DNA of 64,000 bases from contig NZ_JAEAGR010000007.1 of the NCBI RefSeq assembly GCF_015999265.1, forward strand, positions 62,001-126,000, given 5' to 3'. This stretch comes from Mobilitalea sibirica (GTDB lineage Bacteria > Bacillota > Clostridia > Lachnospirales > Lachnospiraceae). Positions 1 through 8,741 of the stretch are shown piece after piece (the first letter of the stretch is position 1; each line of letters opens with the position of its first letter). Position numbers and translations under genes: made by a program. The notes below the pieces were generated by a model, which ran no database searches, was not told the DNA's origin, and saw only the letters and a program-made list of their open reading frames with translations.

Positions 1-173
1 TTACCTCCGATTAGTAAAATCCATGCAAGAAATCCTACTCTGAATCCAATTATCCAAATACTTTCATATTCCAGTCCAAATATTAAATCAAATATTTTAA
101 TCACAACAGTTCCACATAACGCTAAAGCGATAAGCAAAAGAATTGCTAACACAACATTTCTTATATTTACCAT
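1..173 (-). CDS. Small membrane protein, 3' end beyond the left edge
   Basis: A reading frame opens at an ATG preceded by a strong GGAGGAG ribosome site with 8-base spacing and runs to the window edge without a stop, giving 57 residues. It starts MVNIRNVVLAILLLIALALC, a hydrophobic N-terminal helix, and a second hydrophobic segment (around residues 41-57, IWIIGFRVGFLAWILLIGG) follows a short polar stretch. That is the pattern of a small integral membrane protein with at least two helices. I do not recognise the family. It is the last visible gene of the minus-strand strip that fills the first 4.8 kb. Confidence concerns the frame, not the function. Confidence 0.6.
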   Translation of the reverse strand, partial: MVNIRNVVLAILLLIALALCGTVVIKIFDLIFGLEYESIWIIGFRVGFLAWILLIGG

Positions 174-339
174 GTATAATCTCCTCCTTCCATTAAAAGA
201 TGTTGTTATGTCTTTTTAAATTTTTCTATTCTCATAGAAACCTCATTAAAAAATTATATACTTTTACGCTACTCTTCAGGCTCTGGGTATATTTGGTAAC
301 ACATTGTTGAAATACAGTAATAGCAACTATATAAAATTA

Positions 340-984
340 TCAAATTAATTCTTGCACCTTTAAAATAAGTTGTTGCTTTTCTAACTCAAGACGTTTCATA
401 CCTAAGTCAATGCTAATCAATTCTCTCAATTGCTTATCTAACCCTAACTTTCGTTCACATTCATCTTCTCCCAGTTCATTAAGTTGCACTAAAGAATTAT
501 TGATATGTAACATTTCTGATGTCTCTTCTACTCCTGCATGTAAGTAATCATCTGTCATTAGTTCCTTTGGAAAAATTGCCTTTTCCGAATGCCAAATGAT
601 AACTCTAAACTCCTTATTATTAAACTCTTTTTCAAATTCTTCAAGGATGTTAATTTGCTGTGGCGATAGATGGCCTGTACCTATTACTAAAACTTTAAAT
701 TGGTTTCTTCTAATATTCTTGATTAATTTTTTACATCGAGTTTTAAAGAATTCTATGTCATCTAGAAAATTTCCTAGTAGCTTTTTGTTTACTACAGATT
801 CTAGGCACCAGTACTCTTCTCCGTTTGCTTCTATCAACCCATCTGTTCCACAACAACATTGGTATTGGAGAGGAATATCCTTGTCATATGCAATTGTTTC
901 AATTAATGTTGATTGCTCGGATGGAAAAATCCATGTATTGAGATATTCAATAAAATCTTTTTCGTTATAAATACCATCGTGCAT
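340..984 (-). CDS. Creatininase-like protein, probably a broken or chimeric gene
   Basis: The C-terminal two thirds resembles the creatininase/amidohydrolase family: a GTGH segment (about residue 101) where the family has NGHGGN, and HAGVEETSEML near residue 150 where the family has HAGE.ETS.ML. The N-terminal metal-binding part of creatininases (EQHGPHLP and the following Asp) is missing, so activity is doubtful. The first ~45 residues (YNEKDFIEYLNTWIFPSEQ) instead look like the end of a small clostridial protein whose beginning lies in another frame just upstream (965-1108). I placed the start at ATG 984, which overlaps the upstream stop; an in-frame ATG at 1011 is possible. Best reading: a decayed fusion of two unrelated genes. 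Confidence 0.45.
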   Translation of the reverse strand: MHDGIYNEKDFIEYLNTWIFPSEQSTLIETIAYDKDIPLQYQCCCGTDGLIEANGEEYWCLESVVNKKLLGNFLDDIEFFKTRCKKLIKNIRRNQFKVLVIGTGHLSPQQINILEEFEKEFNNKEFRVIIWHSEKAIFPKELMTDDYLHAGVEETSEMLHINNSLVQLNELGEDECERKLGLDKQLRELISIDLGMKRLELEKQQLILKVQELI

Positions 985-1108
985 GAGGACTTTCCTGTAA
1001 CCATTTATCACAAAATTCTATACAATACTTACTAAGATTATCTGCTACAATATCCGGGACTAAATAAACCGACGGATTATTATCTTCACTTAGCAAAACA
1101 TATTTCAT
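965..1108 (-). pseudogene. 5' part of a small clostridial protein, frameshifted into the next frame
   Basis: A 47-residue frame with an AGGAG ribosome site (11-base spacing) starts MKYVLLSEDNNPSVYLVPD and ends ESPHARWYL. Its last residues overlap the start of the following frame (DGIYNEKDFIEYLNTWIFP). From memory, small clostridial proteins of this kind run straight from a ...ESPHA... segment into a ...YNE.DFIEYLNTWIFP... segment, so the two pieces look like one ~90-residue protein split by a small deletion near 975-985. Function of the family is unknown to me. Alternatively it is a genuine 47-residue peptide overlapping the next gene. Confidence 0.45.
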
Positions 1109-1181
1109 ATTTATTTTCACTCCTATATGTAATCTTGAAGTGCAACAATATATAATCTCTTTACGGGATAATATTATTATA

Positions 1182-2141
1182 TTAAGGAAGGGTCGAAAAT
1201 TTAGTTTTACTTTCCTCAAACCAGCTTCTTACAGCTTCAGCCCATATATCATTGTCAAATGGCCATGCAGTATTTTGAAGCTCCCTAGCTACTTCCCATG
1301 CATGATGAAAGAAGAATGTAATATCATCTCTTCCTGTATTCAATTCGCCGATAATAATATCACACCAACCTTTTGCACATTCATATAACTCAGATGACTT
1401 AATCTCTTTAACAAGTCTATCTATATCGTACGCTACTCTTCGTTCTTCTATAGTAATTTTACTGTCAATTATGTCAACTATTGTGTAAGCTGCTGTACAT
1501 TTATAGTCCAAAGGTAATCCGCAAGATCCAGAATTGATTAGTATCTTATTATTTATCGTAGTATGCCACTGAACATGAGAATGACCAAATACAATTATAT
1601 CAGCATCAATGTTATGCACCTCATTCATTATAGTTTCATCTGTATGTAATATTTCTTCTATGTACTCTGCAAATTCCTTATCATTAAATGGTTTTCTTTC
1701 CATCTTCTCTGCATACTTTGAACTTGATAGTAAATTTAAGTTTGAATCCTTGATCAGATTTGTTATATCATGCAACAATAATATTTTTATGGTTCCATCA
1801 TTGATCTCAATTACCGCTTTATCTTGTAATTGTTGCAGATATAATAAATTCTCTTTTCTTAATTTTTTATAGTTCCAATACAAACTATTAAATTGGTTAT
1901 GAACCCAATCTGTTTGGTCAATTTCCTTAAGCTCAACTAGATACCCCTCCTTATTACCTGATACAATAAAACTATTATCTAAGTTTCTCATAGTATCTAC
2001 AACTTCATTAGGATATGGAAAATCAGCATAATAATCTCCGGCAAAGATATATCCATCTACCTTTTCGTTTCTCGCGTCTTCTAAAACAGATAATAGTGCG
2101 GGAGCATTTCCATGTATATCTGAAATAATTGCATATTTCAT
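1182..2141 (-). CDS. Metallophosphoesterase (calcineurin-like, YfcE/DUF2437-type fold)
   Basis: A 319-residue cytoplasmic phosphoesterase. It carries the ordered metal-ligand motifs of the family: SDIHGN (residues ~7-12), GDYYAD for the GDxxD block (~36), SGNKE for GNHE (~62), a histidine in LLHD (~122), and FGHSHVQW (~184). A helical C-terminal extension of ~80 residues follows the catalytic domain. The start is chosen at ATG 2141, which has GGAGG eight bases upstream; the longer frame to 2243 would read through the attC-like repeat and is not believable. The substrate cannot be told from sequence. It lies directly behind the repeat at 2191-2284, as the first gene of what may be a separate cassette. 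Confidence 0.8.
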   Translation of the reverse strand: MKYAIISDIHGNAPALLSVLEDARNEKVDGYIFAGDYYADFPYPNEVVDTMRNLDNSFIVSGNKEGYLVELKEIDQTDWVHNQFNSLYWNYKKLRKENLLYLQQLQDKAVIEINDGTIKILLLHDITNLIKDSNLNLLSSSKYAEKMERKPFNDKEFAEYIEEILHTDETIMNEVHNIDADIIVFGHSHVQWHTTINNKILINSGSCGLPLDYKCTAAYTIVDIIDSKITIEERRVAYDIDRLVKEIKSSELYECAKGWCDIIIGELNTGRDDITFFFHHAWEVARELQNTAWPFDNDIWAEAVRSWFEESKTKFSTLP

Positions 2142-2190
2142 TTGCATGTCCTCCAAATTTTGTGTTTTATTAGTGGGCCCATCTTTCATA

Positions 2191-2284
2191 TACGTGTCGT
2201 GTGATTTTCCGAAGCCTAAAGGTGACCACTCATACCGGGGCACCCTATGAGTCGGCTAATGCAGTCGGGACCTCGGTTAGCGAA
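2191..2284 (-). repeat. attC-like imperfect inverted repeat, copy 1
   Basis: About 75 bases here align with the copy at 3331-3434 (shared blocks include GTCGGCTAATGCAG/GTCGACTAATGCAG, a TCATRCCGGGG block and CTCGGTTRGCGAA). On the minus strand it begins with CGCTAAC, has a perfect 7-bp internal hairpin ACTCATA/TATGAGT, and ends near CGTATATGA, where the other copy has GTTAGGC. It lies at the 3' end of the methyltransferase remnant, whose TAA stop falls inside the CGCTAAC core, and before the metallophosphoesterase. Position and orientation fit an integron attC site; the far core is degenerate. Confidence 0.45.
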
Positions 2285-2872
2285 GGGTTATCCGAGAAAA
2301 TATTGAAAGGCAATTTCTCATCAACCCTTTGACATATAATATATCTTTTTTGCCACCGTACTCATAACCATCATATGGGTACCTTGTTAATGCCTCAATT
2401 ATTCTAAACTTATGTTTATCAAGAAGCCTTACAATTTCATCTGTATTAAAAAATATATAATCAAGCATCACTTCTTCATCAAATAAGGAATTAACATGTA
2501 ATACCTCATCACCTACATGAAACGATAAAAACAATAATCCATTGTCCTTCAATACAGTCCTTAAATTAACAAACATTTTGTCTATCTCTATTATCGTAAA
2601 ATGAACTATTGAATAATATAAAATGATACCTGCAAGGCTTTTTTCTTTGGTTTAAGTTCTAAAATATTACCTTTAATAAATTCAATATCAGGATTTTTTT
2701 CCTTCGCTTTTCTCAACATACCATCAGATATATCTATACCACAAACATCTATACCTTGATCTTTTATAAAGCGTGTTATATGACCAGGGCCACATCCTAG
2801 ATCACATACTTTACCATTTCCTCTTAAACAATTACAAAATTCTTTTATTAAGTATCTCATTTTTAAATACAA
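2277..2872 (-). pseudogene. Class I SAM-dependent methyltransferase, frameshifted
   Basis: Two frames make one methyltransferase. The upstream piece (2606-2872, TTG-started frame) has the SAM-binding motif VCDLGCGPGH and the acidic motif GIDISDGML. The downstream piece (2277-2576) has the later strands (NGLLFLSFHVGDE...) and a KKDILYVKG C-terminus. Between them the +1 frame reads LAGIILYYSIVHFTIIEIDKM, the segment the family has next, so a small indel in the A-rich run around 2632-2645 breaks the gene. The N-terminus is also short and the C-terminus runs into the attC-like repeat, ending at its core site. It is not expected to make a working enzyme. Confidence 0.75.
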
Positions 2873-2900
2873 TTGTCTTTACTGCACTTCTAATCGCCAT
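2832..2900 (-). pseudogene. NUDIX hydrolase N-terminal stub
   Basis: An ATG with AAGGAG nine bases upstream opens a 22-residue frame, MAIRSAVKTIVFKNEILNKR, then stops. This is the usual first strand of small NUDIX hydrolases (family pattern MAIRSAVKAII..G.ILLNK). The rest of the NUDIX gene is absent; the sequence instead passes into methyltransferase code in another frame. The stub therefore keeps a working ribosome site in front of an unrelated gene remnant, a recombination scar. The identification rests on a short stretch. Confidence 0.4.
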
Positions 2901-3104
2901 ATACTAAAACTCCTTCTGCAGAAAATATTAATATTTAAAGTAATACTATCGATGTATTCTCACTCCATTTTGTGTTAATATATCTAAAGCAGACGATAGA
3001 ACAGCCTTATCTCTCCCAACAATTATGCAGCCTATAGCTTCTACCGCACTTATTGATTCTTAATTGAATTCTCATAATCTGTTTTTCTCTGTTAGCATAA
3101 AAAC

Positions 3105-3302
3105 CTAGTGCTTTTTAATATGAATATTTACAGAATCATATTTAGTTTCTATCGATTGATTTAGTGAATTCAATTCATATTCATTCGTAATTGGAACAAT
3201 AAATTCATTCAAATACCTATAATCTACTTTTTCCAAATCAAGTATCCGGTTTAATTCACATATAACATCACTATCTTTAGATATCTCACTTCGAATTAAA
3301 AA
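3105..3302 (-). pseudogene. C-terminal remnant of an unrecognised protein
   Basis: An open frame of 65 codons with ordinary protein composition (SEISKDSDVICELNRILD ... VPITNEYELNSLNQSIE ... HIKKH, stop) but no start codon; a TAG precedes it immediately. It begins about 30 bases beyond the attC-like repeat at 3331-3434. I do not recognise it. The 5' half has been lost or frameshifted. The stretch 2901-3104 next to it holds only a weaker possible coding scrap (about 2946-3060) and no intact gene. Confidence 0.35.
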
Positions 3303-3330
3303 CTAAACAAGAATTATTGTTAATCAGTAT

Positions 3331-3434
3331 GCCGCCTAACGTTTCGTGTTCCCGACGCCCCTGAGCCTACAGACGACTGCTCATGCCGGGGACCCTATGG
3401 GTCGACTAATGCAGGCGGTGTCTCGGTTGGCGAA
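3331..3434 (-). repeat. attC-like imperfect inverted repeat, copy 2
   Basis: Read on the minus strand this ~104-bp element starts with CGCCAAC, has partly complementary arms around a GACCC/GGGTC hairpin, and ends with GTTAGGCGGC. GTTAGGC matches the integron core consensus GTTRRRY, and CGCCAAC is its complement apart from one missing base, close to the RYYYAAC inverse core. It lies 55 bases downstream of the stop of the GyrI-like gene, in the orientation an integron cassette would require. No integron integrase is visible in the window. A non-integron dispersed repeat is the main alternative. Confidence 0.5.
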
Positions 3435-3488
3435 CCGGAAACATATTGATATACGCAGTATCAGAACATAAAATTCGAATTATATCTC

Positions 3489-3971
3489 TTACTCTATTAT
3501 CGGAGTCAACGTATACATCTCAACATTTTGATCTTTAACAGCCTCTATAGGATAAACTTCAATGGAATATTCTTTATTTATCTTAATATTGTTCGCCTTT
3601 GCCCATGCTTTTACATTTCTTTTTCCCATTATTTCAGTAGTTAATTGGTAAAAAGATTCCGCATTGAAATTATCTTTAATATATTTCCCTTGTGGAATAA
3701 TATATGAAACCCAGCCTTCCTCCATATTTTCTATTTCTGTTACAGCGCATCCCGTAATATAATCAGGTACTTTATTAAGGGCAATTGCATATTCGACAAT
3801 AGGTTCTATTGCCTTTTTGACTTTACCCCGATATTTTTCACCATAAATGCCCCATAGTTTCCCAAGACTATCAAAAGAAAGAGGTAAACTTGATTTTTGT
3901 AAGCTTAATCCAACAACTTTTATTTCTTTATCAATTGTTATAACTTCTGTATTACTTTTTTCAATAAACAT
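3489..3971 (-). CDS. GyrI-like / AraC-effector-binding domain protein
   Basis: A 160-residue stand-alone small-molecule-binding domain of the GyrI/SOUL-like type found at the C-terminus of AraC and MerR regulators. Visible family features are an early KVVGLS strand, LGKLWGIYGEKY (the F..LW..F helix), ITGCAVTEIE, GWVSYIIPQGKYIK (the usual W...P.G.Y) and a late IEVYPIE strand. There is no HTH domain, so it is a stand-alone sensor or inhibitor rather than a regulator by itself. Start ATG 3971 has GAGAGGA upstream. It sits between the GNAT gene and attC-like copy 2, the typical single-gene spacing of a cassette. Confidence 0.75.
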   Translation of the reverse strand: MFIEKSNTEVITIDKEIKVVGLSLQKSSLPLSFDSLGKLWGIYGEKYRGKVKKAIEPIVEYAIALNKVPDYITGCAVTEIENMEEGWVSYIIPQGKYIKDNFNAESFYQLTTEIMGKRNVKAWAKANNIKINKEYSIEVYPIEAVKDQNVEMYTLTPIIE

Positions 3972-4238
3972 CTAAACCATCCTCTCAGATAAAATATTTC
4001 GATTAGTATCATTTCAATATTAGTTACACATATTAAGTAATACTCCAGAGCCCTGCTCATATTGATATTGCGTATAACTTCTGCATTCCCGAACACTATT
4101 TCGCAAATACCCTTTATTTTGTGGTATTCCCGAATCAAATGTCGGTAATACCCCTTATAGATTAAGCTTCAATATGGTAACTTATTCCATATTGAAACAT
4201 AATGTAACCATATTAAAACATTTATTTATTTTCTGTTC

Positions 4239-4736
4239 CTACTCTTCCTGCCTTAATGCAATTTCGAATTCCATCTCATGCTTAATCGGAATATCATCCA
4301 TACCAATTAATGGGATACTAGGCTTTAGCTTACGAGAAACTTCTATCGCATTAATATGAGCAGCTTTTAAATCAAAGCCTTTCTTTTGATAGAACCGTAT
4401 TGCTTTGATATCATCATTCGTTGTGATAAGCCATAATCTTTGACAATTGTTTTTCTTAGCCATATCAAGAACTTCTTTAATTAATGCTGATCCAATTCCT
4501 CTATTCTCTTCAAAACTGTTAAGGGTAACGATCTCGCATTCCTCATTCTCGATATGATAAGTAACTACACCTTTTATCACTTTATCTTCAATAAATAGAA
4601 ATCCGGGTAAAATTGTCGTATCTATGATTCTCCCTCTTGATATTGAAGGAGGGCAAATCCATTCCTCCTTTAATATTTTATTTACTGCATCGCGATATTT
4701 TTCATCGATTTCTTGAATATACATTAATATCATCAC
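4239..4736 (-). CDS. GNAT-family N-acetyltransferase
   Basis: A cytoplasmic acetyl-CoA-dependent acyltransferase of about 160 residues. The acetyl-CoA pyrophosphate loop is ENRGIGSALIKEVL (R-G-x-G-S/A), preceded by the ECEIVTLNSF strand and followed by LWLITTNDDIKAIRFYQKKGF, the typical motif B with N..A..FY...GF. The acceptor substrate is unknown. The start is uncertain: the frame opens with GTG at 4736 and has ATG codons two and five codons on, all close to an AGGTAGG ribosome site; the fifth-codon ATG (MYIQEID) is also plausible. The gene is intact, unlike many of its neighbours. Confidence 0.85.
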   Translation of the reverse strand: MMILMYIQEIDEKYRDAVNKILKEEWICPPSISRGRIIDTTILPGFLFIEDKVIKGVVTYHIENEECEIVTLNSFEENRGIGSALIKEVLDMAKKNNCQRLWLITTNDDIKAIRFYQKKGFDLKAAHINAIEVSRKLKPSIPLIGMDDIPIKHEMEFEIALRQEE

Positions 4737-4906
4737 CTACCTATATCTGTTCCAATATAAGATATTTATAAAGAAATTTGCTTATCATAAAGACACTTGC
4801 TATATGCATTCTCTTTTTACATCCAATGAGTGCGATTGTCATGATTTCATTCTAAAGGTCATCCTATGTCGTTTCTAAATTAATATTATCTTCAAAAAAT
4901 CATAGA

Positions 4907-6757
4907 CTAGGCATAATACTGTGCCTGTGCGGTCCAAAGCTGATGATATAGATTCTCCGCATCCTTTAGTAATTCATCATGACTTCCATCCTGTACAATT
5001 GTTCCCTCATCGAATACGACGATATGATCACAGAAACGGCAGGAGGACATCCTGTGGGATATATAGATGGCTGTCTTATCTTTTACCAACTCATCAAACC
5101 GCTTATAGATATCATATTCAGATACCGGATCTAAGGCAGAGGTAGGCTCATCTAGTACAACGAAGGGTGAATTCTTATAAAGAGCCCTGGCTATCGCTAT
5201 CTTTTGCGCCTCTCCACCGGAGATTTCAACGCCGTTTTCTCTCATCTGATAGATATTGGTATCGATACCGCCTGGCATATCTTTCAGTCTTTCACCAAAT
5301 CCGGCTTTTTCTAAACTATGTTCAATTCTATTTTTGTTATATTCTAAGGAAGCCGCTACATTCTCTGCCAGGGAGAATGAAAATAGTTGAAAATCTTGAA
5401 ATACTATAGAAAACAAACGCATATATTCGTTGTAATCATACTCTTTGATATTAATTCCGTTTAGTAAGATCTCACCTTCTGTAGGCTCATACAGACGGCA
5501 CAACAGCTTGATAAATGTGGTTTTGCCTGCTCCGTTCTTTCCAACTACCGCCATCTTTTGTCCAACCCGAAGTTTGATATTCACATGGGAAAGGACCATT
5601 TCACTGTTATTCGGATAATGAAATGATACATCTCTAAACTCTATTTCATATCGGTTACCATACCTTTTTTCAATCGGAAGTGTTCCCTTATGTTTTTGAT
5701 TCTCAAGCTCCATAAAATCACTGAAATAAGCCAGATAACGACTTCTTATTCCGATATTAACATAGATATCCAGTAGACCGCCCAATCCGTCACGAAATTC
5801 TCTTAAGGCGCTGATATATCTTAATACACTTCCGATGGAGATCAATCCCAGAATAGTTTTGAGCCCCACATAGATATAACTAGCCACTTCAAATACTATT
5901 ACAATCAGGTTACTGATGATACTGGAGATATTATAACTGTTCGTCATCTTGTTGGAGACTGTCTCCATCCGTTTATGGTCTTGATCTATTTCATCCATAA
6001 TCATATCATCCATTCGATATAAACGGATGTCTTTACCTAAGGCATAATTCCATACGAAATTATAAAAATAACCAAAACGGCGATTGGACTCAACATTATC
6101 TTCAAAGCTTTTCTGTTCCTGCTTTCCGGTCCATCGGTTCAGATAAAAGGCTGCCAATAATGTAAATGCGATTATTATCAACAGCGAAAGGCCGCTGTAC
6201 CCTGCATTCATAAATCCTGCCAGACCGCTTAGTTTACCGGCTTTTACCGGAATAAATAATCCTGCAAGTAGTCCGATGGAGCAAAATATTTTAAATATTC
6301 TCTCTATCAGTCTTCCAAGGAGATCGCAGAAGGTACCGATATCACCATGGCTGTTCATACCTGCTTCTGCCTTATGTATCATCGCCAGGGTTTCTTTTTT
6401 CTCAAGAAGCTCATAATCTAAGGATAAGGATTTTTCACTTATCATCTGACTGGTTCGTTCCGTGATAATCCTTCGAAACACTCCTGTTAGAAATTCTAGT
6501 CCCCACCTGCTGAGCGTCAGAATAAAATTCAATCCGACCATAACATAAACATATTGCATGATTTCATTAACGGAATTCCTATCAACTATCATATCTAAAA
6601 TAATACTTCCCAGATATATATTAACGAAGGGTTGTCCCGCGGCAATTAATTTCGTTATCAATAAGAACGGCAGATAATCGGGCTTTAATTTTTTAACCAA
6701 TTTAATTACTTTGAATACAGTACTTATTGTATTTTGCTTTTCATTCTTATGCTCCAT
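4907..6757 (-). CDS. ABC exporter half-transporter, ATPase plus membrane domain (second subunit)
   Basis: 616 residues: six membrane helices in the first ~330, then a nucleotide-binding domain with Walker A GKNGAGKTTFIKLL (about 400), Q-loop VFQDFQLF, signature SGGEAQKIAIARAL (about 512), Walker B VVLDEPTSALDP and switch histidine YISHR. Both catalytic glutamate and histidine are present. Its ATG follows the stop of the upstream subunit with no gap, so the two are co-translated and almost surely form a heterodimeric type I exporter. No C39 peptidase domain and no neighbouring peptide precursor are visible, so cargo (drug, lipid or peptide) is open. Confidence 0.92.
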   Translation of the reverse strand: MEHKNEKQNTISTVFKVIKLVKKLKPDYLPFLLITKLIAAGQPFVNIYLGSIILDMIVDRNSVNEIMQYVYVMVGLNFILTLSRWGLEFLTGVFRRIITERTSQMISEKSLSLDYELLEKKETLAMIHKAEAGMNSHGDIGTFCDLLGRLIERIFKIFCSIGLLAGLFIPVKAGKLSGLAGFMNAGYSGLSLLIIIAFTLLAAFYLNRWTGKQEQKSFEDNVESNRRFGYFYNFVWNYALGKDIRLYRMDDMIMDEIDQDHKRMETVSNKMTNSYNISSIISNLIVIVFEVASYIYVGLKTILGLISIGSVLRYISALREFRDGLGGLLDIYVNIGIRSRYLAYFSDFMELENQKHKGTLPIEKRYGNRYEIEFRDVSFHYPNNSEMVLSHVNIKLRVGQKMAVVGKNGAGKTTFIKLLCRLYEPTEGEILLNGINIKEYDYNEYMRLFSIVFQDFQLFSFSLAENVAASLEYNKNRIEHSLEKAGFGERLKDMPGGIDTNIYQMRENGVEISGGEAQKIAIARALYKNSPFVVLDEPTSALDPVSEYDIYKRFDELVKDKTAIYISHRMSSCRFCDHIVVFDEGTIVQDGSHDELLKDAENLYHQLWTAQAQYYA

Positions 6758-8578
6758 TTACCCTACCGCCTTTTCCTGATAGTAATGACTTTGGATATCA
6801 AAGATCTCTTTATACTTACCTTGCTTTTGCATTAACTGTACATGAGCCCCTTCTTCTGCGACTGAACCATTCTCCAACAAAATGATACGATCACAGAATT
6901 TCGTACTGGAAAGCCGATGAGATATAAAAAGTGATGTTTTATCCTTCGTTAATTCGTTATATTCCTGATACATCTTACTTTCAGCGATAGGATCAAGTGC
7001 AGCCGTCGGTTCATCCAGTATTAAGATAGGACCGTCCTTATAGATTGCCCTTGCAAGCAGAAGTCTTTGTGTCTCACCGCCGGATAACTGAATTCCATTA
7101 TCATGTAATGTCTGCGTGATAAAAGTCTGCTCTTTGTTCTCCAGCTTCTCGATCTTCTCCCATAAGCCGGCTTTTTTCAGACTCTCTATTAATCTTTCTC
7201 GATTGACGCCTTCTGTTTTACATCCTGCAACATTCATCTCGATGGTGAATGCCAAGGGATTAATATCCTGGAATAACACACTGATCAGTGACTGATACTC
7301 CGTTAGATTAATCTTACTAATATCTTTATCATTTACCAATATCGTACCGTCGGTTGGCTGATATAAGCCGCATAACAACTTTACAAGTGTAGTTTTTCCG
7401 GCTCCGTTATTACCGACAAGCGCTATCTTTTCACCGGGGTTTATTATCAGATTTATATGAGATAAAATGTCTTTATCCGATCCTGCATAACGAAAGGATA
7501 CATCCCTAAATTCTATCTTAAGAGGCTGATCTATACTTGGAGCTTCTTCACCGCCCTGATGCATAAATACATCCTTCGTATCCATTACTGCCAGATATTC
7601 ATTAAATTCATGACTTGATTTTCGCATGACGTTCAAGGAAAGTGAATAACCGTACATCCATTCAGAGAAGCCGGTAATTAGGCCTAGATATAAGGTAAAA
7701 GTTGCCGGTGAAATCTCACCGGACACTGCCTTGGTTACTAAGATATAATAAGCTAAAAGGTTTCTTGCCACTTCACAAAACTGATCGGATATGGTAGGCC
7801 AATACCAGCGAAAACCGGTCTTTCTCTGATATATCCCTGCAGCCTTAACCAGTTTATTATATACCTCATGAAACCAGCCTTCCATCTGATAGACCCGGAC
7901 ATCCTTACCTGCTTTCAGATCCAGACAGCTCTGGCTTAGATAACGTTTATTCCGGTAAATCTCCGTATTTTCTTCCCTGTGTTTATCAGAATACTTTAAG
8001 GCATGATTACGGAACATAAAATCCAGGACGAACATCACTATCATAATAAAAAGAATACGAATATCCAGAAAGAGTATCGCTGTTCCATAAGAGGTTAATC
8101 CAATGGTTAAGATCACAAATTCAACGGTTTCATTCATTAACCGTTCGGCTCCAATCCAGTTGCTGTTGATTGCATGTGCTCCTTTTTCGATTGCTCTTTG
8201 TCTTTCTTGCGGTTCCACATTAGAATAGTCAGTGGTCAGGTTCTTCTTCACATAGCGGTAAAAAAAGTGACCTAATCTGGTATAGGTTCGTTTATTTGAT
8301 ATGCGGGAACCCATAATACTAGTACAGGCATTAGCACCAGAAGCAAGCAGTATCACTCCAACCATTGCAGGAAGGAATTTACCGATATCCCCCTCTGTTA
8401 TGTAAGCTATTGCAATGGTCGGTATTAATGTAGCCAGGAAAGGACCCGACACCTTACAGATCATATAGATCAGTACCTGCCACTTAGCCGTTTTGTAACG
8501 CTCAAACATAGCTTTCATTACCCGTATGACATTGCTAATCGCTATGTTATTACTCTTGTCATTCTTTTTTTTCTTCAT
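6758..8578 (-). CDS. ABC exporter half-transporter, ATPase plus membrane domain (first subunit)
   Basis: 606 residues with the same plan as its downstream partner: membrane domain to about residue 330, then Walker A GNNGAGKTTLVKLL, Q-loop LFQDINPL, signature SGGETQRLLLARAI, Walker B LILDEPTAALDP and FISHRL. The ATPase site appears complete, so neither half shows the degenerate site common in heterodimeric exporters. ATG 8578 has a GGGGAAGGGAAAG ribosome site. The basic, lysine-rich first 12 residues face the cytoplasm. The pair is transcribed from the ~340-base gap upstream, after the terminator at 8742-8801. Confidence 0.92.
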   Translation of the reverse strand: MKKKKNDKSNNIAISNVIRVMKAMFERYKTAKWQVLIYMICKVSGPFLATLIPTIAIAYITEGDIGKFLPAMVGVILLASGANACTSIMGSRISNKRTYTRLGHFFYRYVKKNLTTDYSNVEPQERQRAIEKGAHAINSNWIGAERLMNETVEFVILTIGLTSYGTAILFLDIRILFIMIVMFVLDFMFRNHALKYSDKHREENTEIYRNKRYLSQSCLDLKAGKDVRVYQMEGWFHEVYNKLVKAAGIYQRKTGFRWYWPTISDQFCEVARNLLAYYILVTKAVSGEISPATFTLYLGLITGFSEWMYGYSLSLNVMRKSSHEFNEYLAVMDTKDVFMHQGGEEAPSIDQPLKIEFRDVSFRYAGSDKDILSHINLIINPGEKIALVGNNGAGKTTLVKLLCGLYQPTDGTILVNDKDISKINLTEYQSLISVLFQDINPLAFTIEMNVAGCKTEGVNRERLIESLKKAGLWEKIEKLENKEQTFITQTLHDNGIQLSGGETQRLLLARAIYKDGPILILDEPTAALDPIAESKMYQEYNELTKDKTSLFISHRLSSTKFCDRIILLENGSVAEEGAHVQLMQKQGKYKEIFDIQSHYYQEKAVG

Positions 8579-8741
8579 TTTCTTTCCCTTCCCCCTAAAT
8601 CCTAAAAACCAGAATTACACTGTAAAATTTATAGTAATTTTGTAAAATTTAATTAATTTTAACATATGTTACCAATAAAAACACTATTTATTTCAATAAA
8701 TCTTACTCTTTATCAACCGTATTTGTGTTTAAATAAGATAG

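Noticed and set aside
2946-3060. A 37-codon frame (ESISAVEAIGCIIVGRDKAV...) as a gene
   Set aside because: No start codon, in-frame stops just upstream, and no family recognised. At most a coding scrap, too weak to list as a feature.
3938-4138. A 66-codon minus-strand frame between the GyrI-like and GNAT genes
   Set aside because: It overlaps the GyrI-like start, has no convincing ribosome site, and its composition is not convincing.
4907-8578. The ABC pair as a bacteriocin exporter
   Set aside because: No C39 peptidase domain in either subunit and no precursor peptide or modification gene beside it.
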